From Marinobacter sp. BGYM27 (GTDB taxonomy: Bacteria > Pseudomonadota > Gammaproteobacteria > Pseudomonadales > Oleiphilaceae), in assembly GCA_025153445.1 (NCBI GenBank), contig JANZNS010000006.1:62001-126000 (forward strand): a stretch of 64,000 nt of DNA. The letters are read 5' to 3'. Of the stretch, positions 18,622 through 28,691 are shown piece after piece. Position numbers and translations under genes: made by a program. Every line of letters starts with the position of its first letter. Position 1 is the first letter of the stretch. The notes beneath the pieces are model-generated. The model saw only the letters and a program-made list of their open reading frames with translations. It searched no databases and was not told the origin of the DNA.

Positions 18622-18837
18622 CTTCCTCCAGAAGCCCCTCCAATAAGAATCTTCAGGGTTGTAACCGGGCCGTAAACTCAACGGCTACGGATGATTTACA
18701 ACGCTCAAAAGCCAATCAGGGCAGCAACTTAGCCCGGGGCACAGCATCTACAGCGCTGGCATAACAGATTATCGCAGCGCCTTTATCAAACAGAGCCCGG
18801 CCACGGGCCTGCCCAAGAGAGAGACGGAGCAACGATC
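18622..18837 (+). other. Structured 5' leader of the suf mRNA
   Basis: No reading frame of note lies here. A nested inverted repeat is present: outer arms GTTGTAA (18658-18664) and TTACAAC (18696-18702), inner arms GCCGT (18669-18673) and ACGGC (18681-18685) around a 7-nt loop. A further small GCCCG/CGGGC hairpin precedes the sufB GGAG ribosome-binding site. Role unknown; it does not match a riboswitch I recognise. Confidence 0.4.
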
Positions 18838-20286
18838 ATGGCGAACACCGACAAGCAGGTGAACGAGCTGATCAAGCGGGAGTACGAACACGGGTTCGTC
18901 ACCGATATCGAAGCCGACACCTTTGAGCCCGGCCTGAATGAAGATGTGATCCGGCGCCTATCAGCGATCAAGCAAGAGCCCGAGTTCATGCTCGAATGGC
19001 GCCTCAAAGCCTACCGTCGCTGGCTTGAAATGGAAGAGCCGGAGTGGGCGCATGTCGACTTTCCGAAAGTCGATTACCAGAATATCGCCTACTACTCTGC
19101 GCCCAAACGCAAAGAGGATATGCCCCAGAGTCTGGATGATGTTGATCCGGAATTGCTGCGTACCTATGAAAAGCTGGGCATCCCTCTGCATGAACGTGCC
19201 GCGCTCGCAGGCGTCGCAGTCGATGCTGTGTTCGATTCAGTATCGGTCGCCACCACATTCAAAGAGCCTCTCGCCAAGGCAGGTGTAATTTTCTGCCCGA
19301 TTTCCGAAGCGGTTCATAAATATCCGGAACTGGTGAAGAAGTATCTCGGCAGCGTCGTGCCGGCCGGCGACAACTACTTTGCAGCATTGAATTCGGCAGT
19401 CTTCTCTGACGGCTCGTTCGTCTTTATTCCAAAGGGCGTTCGCTGCCCGATGGAGCTGTCCACTTACTTCCGGATCAATGCGGCCAACACCGGCCAGTTC
19501 GAACGTACCCTGATCATTGCTGAAGACAGCAGCTATGTCAGCTACCTCGAAGGCTGCACCGCCCCAATGCGGGACGAAAACCAGTTGCACGCAGCCGTCG
19601 TCGAGCTGGTGGCACTGGACGATGCCCAGATCAAATATTCCACCGTTCAGAACTGGTACCCCGGTGATGAAAACGGCAAGGGCGGCATCTACAACTTCGT
19701 CACCAAACGCGGTGCCTGCATCGGCAAAAACTCGAAGATTTCATGGACCCAGGTTGAAACCGGTTCAGCCATCACCTGGAAATACCCCAGCTGTGTCCTG
19801 CGGGGCGAAAACAGCGTGGGCGAGTTTTACTCGGTGGCACTGACCAACAATTACCAGCAGGCCGATACCGGCACCAAGATGATTCACCTGGGCAAAAACA
19901 CGTCCAGCACAATTATCTCGAAGGGCATCTCCGCCGGCCGCAGCAGCAATGCCTATCGGGGGTTGGTCAAGTTCGGCCCCGGAGCAGAAGGCGCGCGTAA
20001 CTTCACCCAGTGTGATTCCCTGTTGATTGGCGATCAGTGCGGCGCCCACACGTTCCCGTATATCGAGAGCAAGAACAAAGGCGCGATTGTTGAGCACGAA
20101 GCCACCACATCCAAGGTCAGCGACGAGCAAATGTTCCTCTGCCGCCAGCGCGGCATTGATCCGGAACAGGCGGTGTCCATGATAGTAAACGGCTTCTGTA
20201 AAGAGGTGTTCAAGGAACTGCCGATGGAGTTTGCGGTTGAAGCCGGCAAGCTGCTGGAAGTCAGCCTTGAAGGGTCGGTCGGCTAA
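18838..20286 (+). CDS. sufB: Fe-S scaffold subunit SufB
   Basis: SufB is the core scaffold of the SufBC2D complex on which Fe-S clusters are built. The 482-residue product has the family sequence throughout, including [21 protein letters not shown], the strands around EGCTAP, the [21 protein letters not shown] segment and a C-terminal [20 protein letters not shown] helix region. Start ATG 18838 follows GGAG by eight bases. First gene of a suf cluster that here has no iscR or sufR in front of it. Confidence 0.98.
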   Translation: MANTDKQVNELIKREYEHGFVTDIEADTFEPGLNEDVIRRLSAIKQEPEFMLEWRLKAYRRWLEMEEPEWAHVDFPKVDYQNIAYYSAPKRKEDMPQSLDDVDPELLRTYEKLGIPLHERAALAGVAVDAVFDSVSVATTFKEPLAKAGVIFCPISEAVHKYPELVKKYLGSVVPAGDNYFAALNSAVFSDGSFVFIPKGVRCPMELSTYFRINAANTGQFERTLIIAEDSSYVSYLEGCTAPMRDENQLHAAVVELVALDDAQIKYSTVQNWYPGDENGKGGIYNFVTKRGACIGKNSKISWTQVETGSAITWKYPSCVLRGENSVGEFYSVALTNNYQQADTGTKMIHLGKNTSSTIISKGISAGRSSNAYRGLVKFGPGAEGARNFTQCDSLLIGDQCGAHTFPYIESKNKGAIVEHEATTSKVSDEQMFLCRQRGIDPEQAVSMIVNGFCKEVFKELPMEFAVEAGKLLEVSLEGSVG

Positions 20287-20357
20287 AGCAGCACTGACCC
20301 CGTCATACAACATTCGTTGAACCAACGTACAGATCAAGACGAGAGAGAACGACATCC

Positions 20358-21119
20358 ATGCTGAGCATTCGTAACCTGCACGCCTCCGTCGAAGGCAAGG
20401 AAATCCTCAAAGGCATCAACCTGGACATCAAACCGGGTGAAGTTCACGCCATTATGGGCCCCAATGGCTCGGGCAAAAGCACGCTGTCCGCCATTCTGGC
20501 TGGCAACGAAGCCTATGAGGTCACCGACGGTGAGGTGCTGCTGGATGGCAACAACCTGCTTGAACTGGCCACAGAAGAGCGTGCCCGTGAAGGCATTTTC
20601 CTCGCATTCCAGTACCCGGTCGAGATTCCGGGCGTCAGCAACATGCAATTCCTGCGCACTGCGGTCAACGCCATGCGCACCCATCGCGGCAAGGAAGAGC
20701 TGAGTGCTGTCGAGTTCATGAAGCTGGCGAAGGAAACCTCAAAGCAGGTCGATCTTGATCCGGAATTCCTGAAGCGCGGCGTCAACGAAGGCTTCTCCGG
20801 TGGCGAGAAAAAACGCAACGAAATCATGCAGGCGCTGATGCTTGAGCCGCGGATTGCGATTCTCGATGAAACCGATTCCGGCCTCGATATCGATGCATTG
20901 AAAGTCGTATCCGATGGCGTCAATGCTCTGCGCTCTCCTGAACGCGCCGTGTTGATGGTGACCCACTACCAGCGCCTGCTGAACCACATCGTGCCTGATT
21001 ATGTTCACGTCCTGGCCGGCGGCAAGATCGTCAAATCAGGTGGACGGGAACTGGCGCTGGAACTGGAAGAACGCGGTTATGGCTGGTTGGGCATCAAAGA
21101 CGAAGTCGAGGCCAGCTAA
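20358..21119 (+). CDS. sufC: Fe-S assembly ATPase SufC
   Basis: SufC is the ABC-type ATPase that drives conformational change of SufB-SufD during cluster assembly. The 253-residue product has Walker A GPNGSGKST (34-42), the Q-loop FQYP, the signature FSGGEKKRNEI, Walker B IAILDETDSGLD and the switch His in VTHY. It sits 71 nt after sufB with a GAGAGAGAA ribosome-binding region. Confidence 0.98.
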   Translation: MLSIRNLHASVEGKEILKGINLDIKPGEVHAIMGPNGSGKSTLSAILAGNEAYEVTDGEVLLDGNNLLELATEERAREGIFLAFQYPVEIPGVSNMQFLRTAVNAMRTHRGKEELSAVEFMKLAKETSKQVDLDPEFLKRGVNEGFSGGEKKRNEIMQALMLEPRIAILDETDSGLDIDALKVVSDGVNALRSPERAVLMVTHYQRLLNHIVPDYVHVLAGGKIVKSGGRELALELEERGYGWLGIKDEVEAS

Positions 21120-21128
21120 GGTATGGTT

Positions 21129-22418
21129 ATGACGAAAGCAGCCCCAACCCTGAACGCAGATTTCCTGGAAGCCGCTGGCAGCAACCTGCCATCGCCACTC
21201 CAGACTTTGCTGGCACAGCGCGGCAAGGCACTGGTTGATATGCCACTGCCGACTCGCCGAACCGAAAACTGGAAATACTCCAGCCGGTACCTGCAGTTGT
21301 CAGACGCCATGGCATCGGCCCTCCCCTCTGGGCGCAAAGCAGGCCCGGCACTGGCATTCGATGGCTATCACGTGGTGATCCATAACGGTGTTGTCGTGCC
21401 GGAAGCCAGTGATTTCCCCGATATCGACGGTATCGAGATTCTGAGCTTTGCCGATCTTGATGATATCGCAGCCCAGCAATTGGCCGAGCGTCTTGATAAC
21501 ACGCTGGACAGCAACGCCGTCCAGATGTCACGGCTGAATACGGCGCGCTTTGAAGACGGTCTCTTTATCCGTCTGAAACCCAACGCCGTGATGGAAAAGC
21601 CTTTATTTGTCATCTGCGAAACTGATGCGCATGCCACCGGTTCGGTGTACCCGCGCATTTACGTCGAAGCGGGCACCAACAGCCAGATGACACTGGTTGA
21701 AGAATACATGTCCACCGGTACTGAGCCGGCACTGGTTAACACAGTCAGCGAGTTCAGTCTTGCCGATGGCGCGAATATCACCAGCGTGCGGCTGTCACTG
21801 GAAGGCACCAACACCCAGCATATCGGCGCAACCGGTGCTCGCTTGTTGGCTAACGCCCGTTTTGACAGCCACTGCGTGGGCTTCGGTGGCCCGCTGCGCC
21901 GGCATGACCTGCAGGTACGGCTGGAAGCGGCTGGTGCAGAATGCCGCCTGAACGGCGTCGCCGTGACTCAGGGCAAGCAACATTACGATAACCACACGAC
22001 CATTGAGCATGTGGCGCCGCACTGCAACAGCGAAGAAACCTATCGCAATATTGCAGCAGACGAATCCCACGCCATTTTTAACGGCCGGATTCATATTCAC
22101 AAGGATGCCCAGAAATCCAACGCCAACATGAGCAACAAGAACCTGTTGCTGTCCACTGGCGCGGAGATCGACACCAAACCCGAGCTGGAAATCTACGCTG
22201 ACGATGTTAAGTGTGCCCACGGCGCAACCATCGGTCGGCTTGATGAATCAGCCCTGTTCTATCTGGTATCCCGGGGTATCGACCGGCGAGAAGCCAATAC
22301 CCTGCTCAGCATGGCATTCATCAACGAACTGATTGCCCAGATTCCGGTCGAGGCCGTTCGGGAAACCGTGCAGGCGCGACTGAATCAGTTTATCGAGCAG
22401 ACCTTTAAAGGAGCCTGA
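21129..22418 (+). CDS. sufD: Fe-S assembly protein SufD
   Basis: SufD is the SufB paralogue that completes the SufBC2D scaffold and aids iron acquisition. The product has the SufB/D beta-helix region and the conserved late segment CAHGATIGRLDESALFYLVSRGI followed by a helical C-terminus. Two ATGs are possible: 21123 (one base after AAGG) and 21129, which has proper spacing to the same AAGG and is preferred, giving 429 residues. Almost contiguous with sufC. Confidence 0.97.
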   Translation: MTKAAPTLNADFLEAAGSNLPSPLQTLLAQRGKALVDMPLPTRRTENWKYSSRYLQLSDAMASALPSGRKAGPALAFDGYHVVIHNGVVVPEASDFPDIDGIEILSFADLDDIAAQQLAERLDNTLDSNAVQMSRLNTARFEDGLFIRLKPNAVMEKPLFVICETDAHATGSVYPRIYVEAGTNSQMTLVEEYMSTGTEPALVNTVSEFSLADGANITSVRLSLEGTNTQHIGATGARLLANARFDSHCVGFGGPLRRHDLQVRLEAAGAECRLNGVAVTQGKQHYDNHTTIEHVAPHCNSEETYRNIAADESHAIFNGRIHIHKDAQKSNANMSNKNLLLSTGAEIDTKPELEIYADDVKCAHGATIGRLDESALFYLVSRGIDRREANTLLSMAFINELIAQIPVEAVRETVQARLNQFIEQTFKGA

Positions 22419-22424
22419 TTGACG

Positions 22425-23669
<1,245 letters not shown>

Positions 23670-23714
23670 ACCGGCGCTCAGGTATCAATCACCATACTGA
23701 AAGGGGGCGAATCA

Positions 23715-24068
23715 ATGACGGCAGAAACCTTTACACCGAGCGTTGGCGTCACCATGACACCGGCAGCGGTCGACCACGTCCGCAAACAGTTGGCGAAGAA
23801 ACCGGATGCCCAGGGTATTCGTCTGGCCGTGCGCAAAAGCGGTTGCTCGGGCTTTATGTACGAAACCGAGTGGGTCACCGAACAACTCGACGATGACGCG
23901 GTTTTCACTATCGACAACGTCGATGTCTACGTTGAGCGCAAACACCTGCCGGTAGTGAATGGCACGGAAATCGATTTCATCCGCGAAGGGCTGAATTCGA
24001 TGTTCCACTTCCGTAACCCTAACGCGACGGCCGAGTGCGGTTGCGGCGAGAGCTTCTCAATTGCCTGA
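23715..24068 (+). CDS. sufA: A-type Fe-S carrier SufA
   Basis: A 117-residue A-type carrier that receives clusters from SufBCD and delivers them to target proteins. The three conserved cysteines are Cys44 (KSGCSGF), Cys108 and Cys110 (ECGCGESF). GGGGG-type ribosome-binding sequence precedes the ATG. Its place inside the suf operon supports sufA rather than iscA or erpA, although the family is the same. Confidence 0.94.
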   Translation: MTAETFTPSVGVTMTPAAVDHVRKQLAKKPDAQGIRLAVRKSGCSGFMYETEWVTEQLDDDAVFTIDNVDVYVERKHLPVVNGTEIDFIREGLNSMFHFRNPNATAECGCGESFSIA

Positions 24069-24148
24069 ACCGCTTACAGCGTATTGAAGCGCAACGGGGA
24101 TAGTCCGGGAACGAAGCAACACTGATTGAAAGGCGAGGCAGTCCGAAC

Positions 24149-24691
24149 ATGCAAGAACGCGAAGTTGTCCTGACCAAGCGCGAAGTAGAGGCACGCCTTG
24201 TGCCCTCCGGAACCGAGATCATGGTGCCGGCCGATACCTTTGTGACCATTACCCAGTCACTTGGCGGCACCTTCTCCGTCGCCGTCAATGGCAACCTCGC
24301 GCGCATTGAAGGCCACGACGCAGATGCCCTCGGCAAAACGCCGCCTGAAAGCAGCTTTGACACCCCGGAAGACGGGTCGGTCAACGACCATCAAGTATGG
24401 GAAGCCATGCGCAGCTGCTATGATCCGGAAATCCCGGTCAACGTGGTCGATCTTGGCCTCATCTACTCGTGCGAAGTCGTGCAAGGCACAGAAGAAGGCA
24501 ATCAGGTTAATATCGTGATGACCCTGACAGCAGCCGGCTGCGGCATGGGGCCTGTGATCACCGAGGACGTCAGACGCAAGGTTGAGCACGTGCCTAACGT
24601 CGACAAGGTCAACGTGGAACTGACCTTTGATCCGCCGTGGAACAACGACATGCTCACTGACGAAGCCAAGCTCGAACTGGGCATGATGTAA
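24149..24691 (+). CDS. sufT: Fe-S maturation factor SufT
   Basis: A 180-residue protein with a SufT-specific N-terminal part and a C-terminal MIP18/DUF59 domain (about 85-170; YDPEIPVNVVDLGLIY, LTAAGCGMGP). SufT helps mature Fe-S proteins, notably under high demand for clusters. The reactive Cys in AGCGMGP is present. It is 80 nt after sufA in the same orientation. Confidence 0.92.
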   Translation: MQEREVVLTKREVEARLVPSGTEIMVPADTFVTITQSLGGTFSVAVNGNLARIEGHDADALGKTPPESSFDTPEDGSVNDHQVWEAMRSCYDPEIPVNVVDLGLIYSCEVVQGTEEGNQVNIVMTLTAAGCGMGPVITEDVRRKVEHVPNVDKVNVELTFDPPWNNDMLTDEAKLELGMM

Positions 24692-24727
24692 CGCGCCATT
24701 CATTCACTAACGAATTCTGAATCTGAT

Positions 24728-25186
24728 ATGATCGCTTCCCAGCAGTTTCTCGACAATCCGCTCGGCCAGAAAATCACGCTCGATGATGTAAACGATGCCT
24801 TTGAGTTCCTGGATGACTGGGAAGAGCGTTACGCCTATATCATCGACCTCGGCAAGCAGTTGCCGGCGTTTCCGGAAGAGCAGAAAATCGAAGACAATTA
24901 CGTGCATGGCTGCCAGAGCCAGGTATGGCTGATCCACTATCAGGACCCGGATTCTGGCCGGCTGTTCCTGCTGATCGACAGCGATGCCATGATCGTTCGA
25001 GGCCTTGCCGCCATTATCCTGATCGCGCTGAACGCTCGTAAACCGAGGGAGTTGCTCACAGTCGATATAGACGAGCTGTTCGAGAAGCTTGATCTTTTCC
25101 GCCACATCTCTCCTACCCGTGGCAATGGCCTGCGTTCAATGGTCGGCAAGATCCGTGAACTGGCCGCGCAGGAAGCCACCCAGTAG
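24728..25186 (+). CDS. sufE: Sulfur acceptor SufE
   Basis: SufE accepts the persulfide sulfur from SufS and hands it to the SufB scaffold. The 152-residue product has the active Cys62 in VHGCQSQVWL and the SufE fold segments SDAMIVRGLAAIIL and FRHISPTRGNGLRSM. Last gene of the cluster, followed by a strong terminator. Confidence 0.95.
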   Translation: MIASQQFLDNPLGQKITLDDVNDAFEFLDDWEERYAYIIDLGKQLPAFPEEQKIEDNYVHGCQSQVWLIHYQDPDSGRLFLLIDSDAMIVRGLAAIILIALNARKPRELLTVDIDELFEKLDLFRHISPTRGNGLRSMVGKIRELAAQEATQ

Positions 25187-25211
25187 CTGAGACTTCCAGC
25201 GCGCACCCAAC

Positions 25212-25242
25212 AAAAAGCCCGGATGATCAATCCGGGCTTTTT
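25212..25242. terminator. Bidirectional terminator between sufE and flgT
   Basis: Stem AAAAAGCCCGGA / TCCGGGCTTTTT with a 7-nt loop, flanked by A and T runs. It can end transcription from both converging operons. Confidence 0.88.
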
Positions 25243-25268
25243 GGTTTCGGGGACCGGGGCATCCAGCC

Positions 25269-26486
25269 CTACCACCTGATAGCAATATCATCCCGCTGTA
25301 AATTCAGCTGCCCACCTTCAGTCATAATCAGGCCATTACTGAAATCGGGATGAACATTATTAACGGTCATGGTGGCTTTGGCATCCCGTAGTTCCGGCGT
25401 CGCATCCGGGGCATCAAAGAAACGGAAACTGCGATACAACTGAAGTTCATCCCCAGGCCTTAACCCTGAAGTGGCGCCAGACGCCAGATAAACTGCCTGA
25501 CCGTCAACCCGAGTGATCCGTGTAATGAACGGCTGGCAGGCAATCGCGCTTTGGATCGCCTGCCCCATCTTGTCCAGCGCTTCACCCACCGCTTGACCAT
25601 AGCCTGACTGTCGGAAAGCCGCCGAGCCAAAACCCGTAACCTCCGTCGAATCCACATCCCATTCACCTGTTGCCGTGAATCGCTGCCGGTAAACCGGTGA
25701 TCCGCTGAAGCCGTCATAAACCATCAGGTCGGCAACAAATTCCCGGTTGCGGTTGGTCATCCCCATGCTGCGCTTCATGCGATCGGTCACTGACGTCCCC
25801 CATGCGCGGGGATCCGACAGACTCAAATCGCGAATAACACCGGTCACCACAAACTGGGCATCAAGCTCTCGTGCCAGTTCGATGATATTGGTCAGGCTGT
25901 TATCAAAGCGCTGGCTGGTAGGTGCATTCAATGGCTCGGGAAACATCTGTAACCGCGAGGCACTCAGCACTTCCATGCCGCCATCTGCAACCACTCGCTG
26001 CCTGAGTTTTTCCGGCAAGACTTCGCCGGCATCGCCGATTTCACCCACACTGGTCTGCTCCGGGTGCAAAACCGGGAATCCCGTAATCGCCACACGCTTG
26101 CGCATGCGCGCTGCATCCCGCGCTTCGCAGTGTTGGGCGACAGACATGTCCGCCTCAATTGTCAGCCGGAGGATATTGCCGCGACGTTGCTCTTCGAGGA
26201 TGCGAACCTGCTTTGCGCGCGCCCTTGACGCAACAGTCAGTCGCGAGTCAGTGAGTACACCATTTTCCATAGTGTCCTGACTGTTGATGGTCGCTTCATA
26301 TTGCAGTGCCGCATCGCGCAACGCCGAGGTTCGCGCGTCATCTCGCGCCGCCTGAATATCGTCGCCGACGATAACTGCCTGACCTGTGCCCTGCACCCAC
26401 TCAGCAGATGCTGTGCCAGCAAAGCACACACATAGCCACACCAGACATCCGCCAAGCCAACGCTTTGCCACCGCCATCAACATCAC
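25269..26486 (-). CDS. flgT: Flagellar assembly protein T (FlgT-like)
   Basis: FlgT forms the H ring around the flagellar basal body in Vibrio-type sodium-driven or polar flagella. The 405-residue product has a signal peptide (cleavage after GTASA), an N-terminal domain with the LPP20-like stretch AARDDARTSALRDAALQYEA, a middle beta domain (RKRVAITGFPV) and a C-terminal domain (VYLASGATSGLRPGDELQLY). The start could be any of clustered ATGs at 26486-26477. It overlaps flgP by 4 nt. No other flagellar gene is in the window. Confidence 0.88.
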   Translation of the reverse strand: MMLMAVAKRWLGGCLVWLCVCFAGTASAEWVQGTGQAVIVGDDIQAARDDARTSALRDAALQYEATINSQDTMENGVLTDSRLTVASRARAKQVRILEEQRRGNILRLTIEADMSVAQHCEARDAARMRKRVAITGFPVLHPEQTSVGEIGDAGEVLPEKLRQRVVADGGMEVLSASRLQMFPEPLNAPTSQRFDNSLTNIIELARELDAQFVVTGVIRDLSLSDPRAWGTSVTDRMKRSMGMTNRNREFVADLMVYDGFSGSPVYRQRFTATGEWDVDSTEVTGFGSAAFRQSGYGQAVGEALDKMGQAIQSAIACQPFITRITRVDGQAVYLASGATSGLRPGDELQLYRSFRFFDAPDATPELRDAKATMTVNNVHPDFSNGLIMTEGGQLNLQRDDIAIRW

Positions 26487-27016
26487 TCCAGATAGTACAG
26501 GGAATCGACATTCTTGCTTTGGATGTCGCCCTGGCTGTCGTTGGTTCGCGGCATCGGTATCGCACAGGCACTCCGCACGTCGGCATCATCATGCTTTGCC
26601 ACACATTCACGGAACCGCGGCTCAAGCTTGAGCTCCATAACCGACTCAACCACCCCATCACTGTGTTCGTTTACCGCCACCAGTTTGGCGCCACGAATAT
26701 AGCTATCCACATAGGTCCGGAACATATCGTTGCGAAGAACGAAATCGTTCACCGTCGAGCTTCCGTAAATCACTGTGCCGTATACCCTTTCCGCCAGGTT
26801 GCGGTAGGCATCCAGTTTGGAAGCCCGCCGCGCCAGCAGTCGCTTGCGTGTATCCAGCCGGTCAGCGCTGGCGTTTTCATAAGTGCCAAAGCCACTGACG
26901 CGCACAACAATCGGTTCAGGCCTGTTTTCTCGGGCACTTTGCTGATCCTGACCGGAGCTTGCGCAGCCCGACAGGGCAAGAACAGAGGCCAGCAGGCCAA
27001 TTCCCAGATACTTCAT
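26483..27016 (-). CDS. flgP: LPP20/FlgP-family outer-membrane lipoprotein
   Basis: A 177-residue lipoprotein with lipobox LSGC (Cys about 18) and the LPP20 pattern DTRKRLLARRASKLDAYRNLAERVYG. In Vibrio and relatives FlgP works with FlgO and FlgT at the outer-membrane part of the flagellum. ATG 27016 is chosen because it starts the signal peptide MKYLGIGLLASVL; the longer frame adds 11 residues without a ribosome-binding site. The flgO gene is not adjacent. Confidence 0.85.
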   Translation of the reverse strand: MKYLGIGLLASVLALSGCASSGQDQQSARENRPEPIVVRVSGFGTYENASADRLDTRKRLLARRASKLDAYRNLAERVYGTVIYGSSTVNDFVLRNDMFRTYVDSYIRGAKLVAVNEHSDGVVESVMELKLEPRFRECVAKHDDADVRSACAIPMPRTNDSQGDIQSKNVDSLYYLE

Positions 27017-27334
27017 GATGAAAGTTCCCCGACTGTTTCGGTATGTCATCGTTGATTTTCACAGACCCATGAAAAAATCACGCCACAATACACAAGGCAC
27101 TGATAGTTATTGCGATATTCCCATTTAACCCTTTCCTCAGTTTCACCGGGCGGCAAAAACATACCGCCTTTGGCCGTGCCGCGGTGGCTGAGAAATGTCA
27201 TTGTTTTACAAACGATTAACAATGCCCCCACACAACGTAACTCCACGCCAGTAGTTGCCCGGGCGCCACTCCCCTATATTTTCCAACAGACAAAATCCTT
27301 AAGAAAACATACGTTGAACTGGAGAAAGACTCTC
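27017..27334. promoter_or_regulatory. Divergent flgP / TraF_2 intergenic region
   Basis: This 318-bp spacer holds no convincing gene. An inverted repeat CATTGTT...AACAATG (27199-27224, 12-nt spacer) is the only clear structure and may be an operator. I see no convincing sigma-28 or sigma-54 element for the flagellar genes. Confidence 0.35.
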
Positions 27335-28567
27335 ATGCGACTATCCCGCCTCGCCCTGGCTGTCAGCCTCGGACTGGTCACCACACAAACCTTTGCCGGC
27401 CCTCAGGCCTTCACCACTGCCCGATCATTTGCCATGGGCGGCACCGGCGTGGCGGTTGCGCATCCTGCTTCGGCAAACACTTCCAACCCGGCGATGATGG
27501 CTGCTACGCATCACGAATGGGCTGACGACTTTGGCGTTATTTTCCCTTCGGTCAATGCCCGCTTCGCTGATGATGAGGAAGTGCTCGACCAAATTGACGC
27601 CATTCAAGACACCATAGACCGCATCAACGAAAGCGCGAGTAACAATAATATTCCAGGCGTGCAGCAAAGCGCGGGCGTGCTCGAAGGCCAGCTTCGAGAA
27701 CTGAATCAGGATACAGCCCGGGCTGACGCAGGTCTGGGCTTCAGCATCGCACTGCCACTGGAGCATTTTTCAGTGGGTGTATTTGCCGACGCCTCTGTGC
27801 GCGCCACAACCCGGGGCAATGTCAGCGACAGCGACCTGCTGATTCTGGACCAGATTGAAAACGACGCCGTAACAGCCGGTACCGTCAATGATATTGGCGA
27901 CCAGTTGACGTCAGACGGCACCATCATCGCCGCAGCCGTCGGTGAAGTCGGTATCAGTATCGCTCATGCATTTGAAGTAGCAGACAACCGCACCCTGTCA
28001 GTTGGCGTTTCCCCCAAGTACGTTCAGCTGCGCACGTTTGAATACCGGCAGGATGTCAGCGACTTCGAAGATGATGACTTTGACGCGGACGAGTACCAGA
28101 CCGACGATAGCGGCTTCAACGTTGACCTGGGTGCAGCCTACGCCTTCGGTAGCGAGCAGAACTGGACGGCGGGCCTTGCCGTGCGCAACCTGATCCCGAT
28201 GGATCTGGAATCCAACAGTGGTCGAACCTTTGAGCTTGAGCCCACCGTAACGGCCGGTATCGCCCACCAGGGCAGCATGCACGTGCTTACCGCCGAAGTG
28301 GACCTGATCAAGAACAAGGCCTTCGGCTATGGCGACGACACCCAGTGGCTGGCGCTGGGCGCCGAGTTTGACGTCTTCCGCTATGTTCAGCTGCGCGGCG
28401 GTGTACGCCAGAACCTGGCCAGCAACGACAACAACGCGGGCATCGAAGAGACGACTCAGTTCACCTTTGGCTTGGGCGTGTCGCCATTTGGCGCACATCT
28501 GGAGTTATCGGGACTTGTTAGCGATACTGAGATGGGCGCGGCGATAGAACTGGGCGCAGCGTTCTGA
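27335..28567 (+). CDS. TraF_2-type outer-membrane beta-barrel protein
   Basis: A 410-residue exported protein starting at ATG 27335 (GGAGAAAG upstream) with a signal peptide cleaved after TFA. The mature N-terminus GPQAFTTARSFAMGGTGVAVAHPA and repeated amphipathic strands ending in Phe (GAAF) match the conjugal transfer TraF_2 family (PF13729), which also resembles FadL-like barrels. The central acidic stretch (SDFEDDDFDADEYQTDD) may be a surface loop. No conjugation genes are nearby, so the family name should not be read as function. Confidence 0.8.
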   Translation: MRLSRLALAVSLGLVTTQTFAGPQAFTTARSFAMGGTGVAVAHPASANTSNPAMMAATHHEWADDFGVIFPSVNARFADDEEVLDQIDAIQDTIDRINESASNNNIPGVQQSAGVLEGQLRELNQDTARADAGLGFSIALPLEHFSVGVFADASVRATTRGNVSDSDLLILDQIENDAVTAGTVNDIGDQLTSDGTIIAAAVGEVGISIAHAFEVADNRTLSVGVSPKYVQLRTFEYRQDVSDFEDDDFDADEYQTDDSGFNVDLGAAYAFGSEQNWTAGLAVRNLIPMDLESNSGRTFELEPTVTAGIAHQGSMHVLTAEVDLIKNKAFGYGDDTQWLALGAEFDVFRYVQLRGGVRQNLASNDNNAGIEETTQFTFGLGVSPFGAHLELSGLVSDTEMGAAIELGAAF

Positions 28568-28691
28568 CCAGACACTTGTAGATTCAAGGACGGCCATACC
28601 CTGCGAGGCATTCAACATGCTTGCATGGGTATGGTGCCATTAGCTCCGGATAGTCAACACCTGACAAAAACAAAATAATCAGGGTGTCCAA

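Noticed and set aside
27335..28567. Evidence for a conjugation system from the TraF-like gene
   Set aside because: The protein is of the TraF_2 barrel type found widely on chromosomes and no other transfer gene is present.
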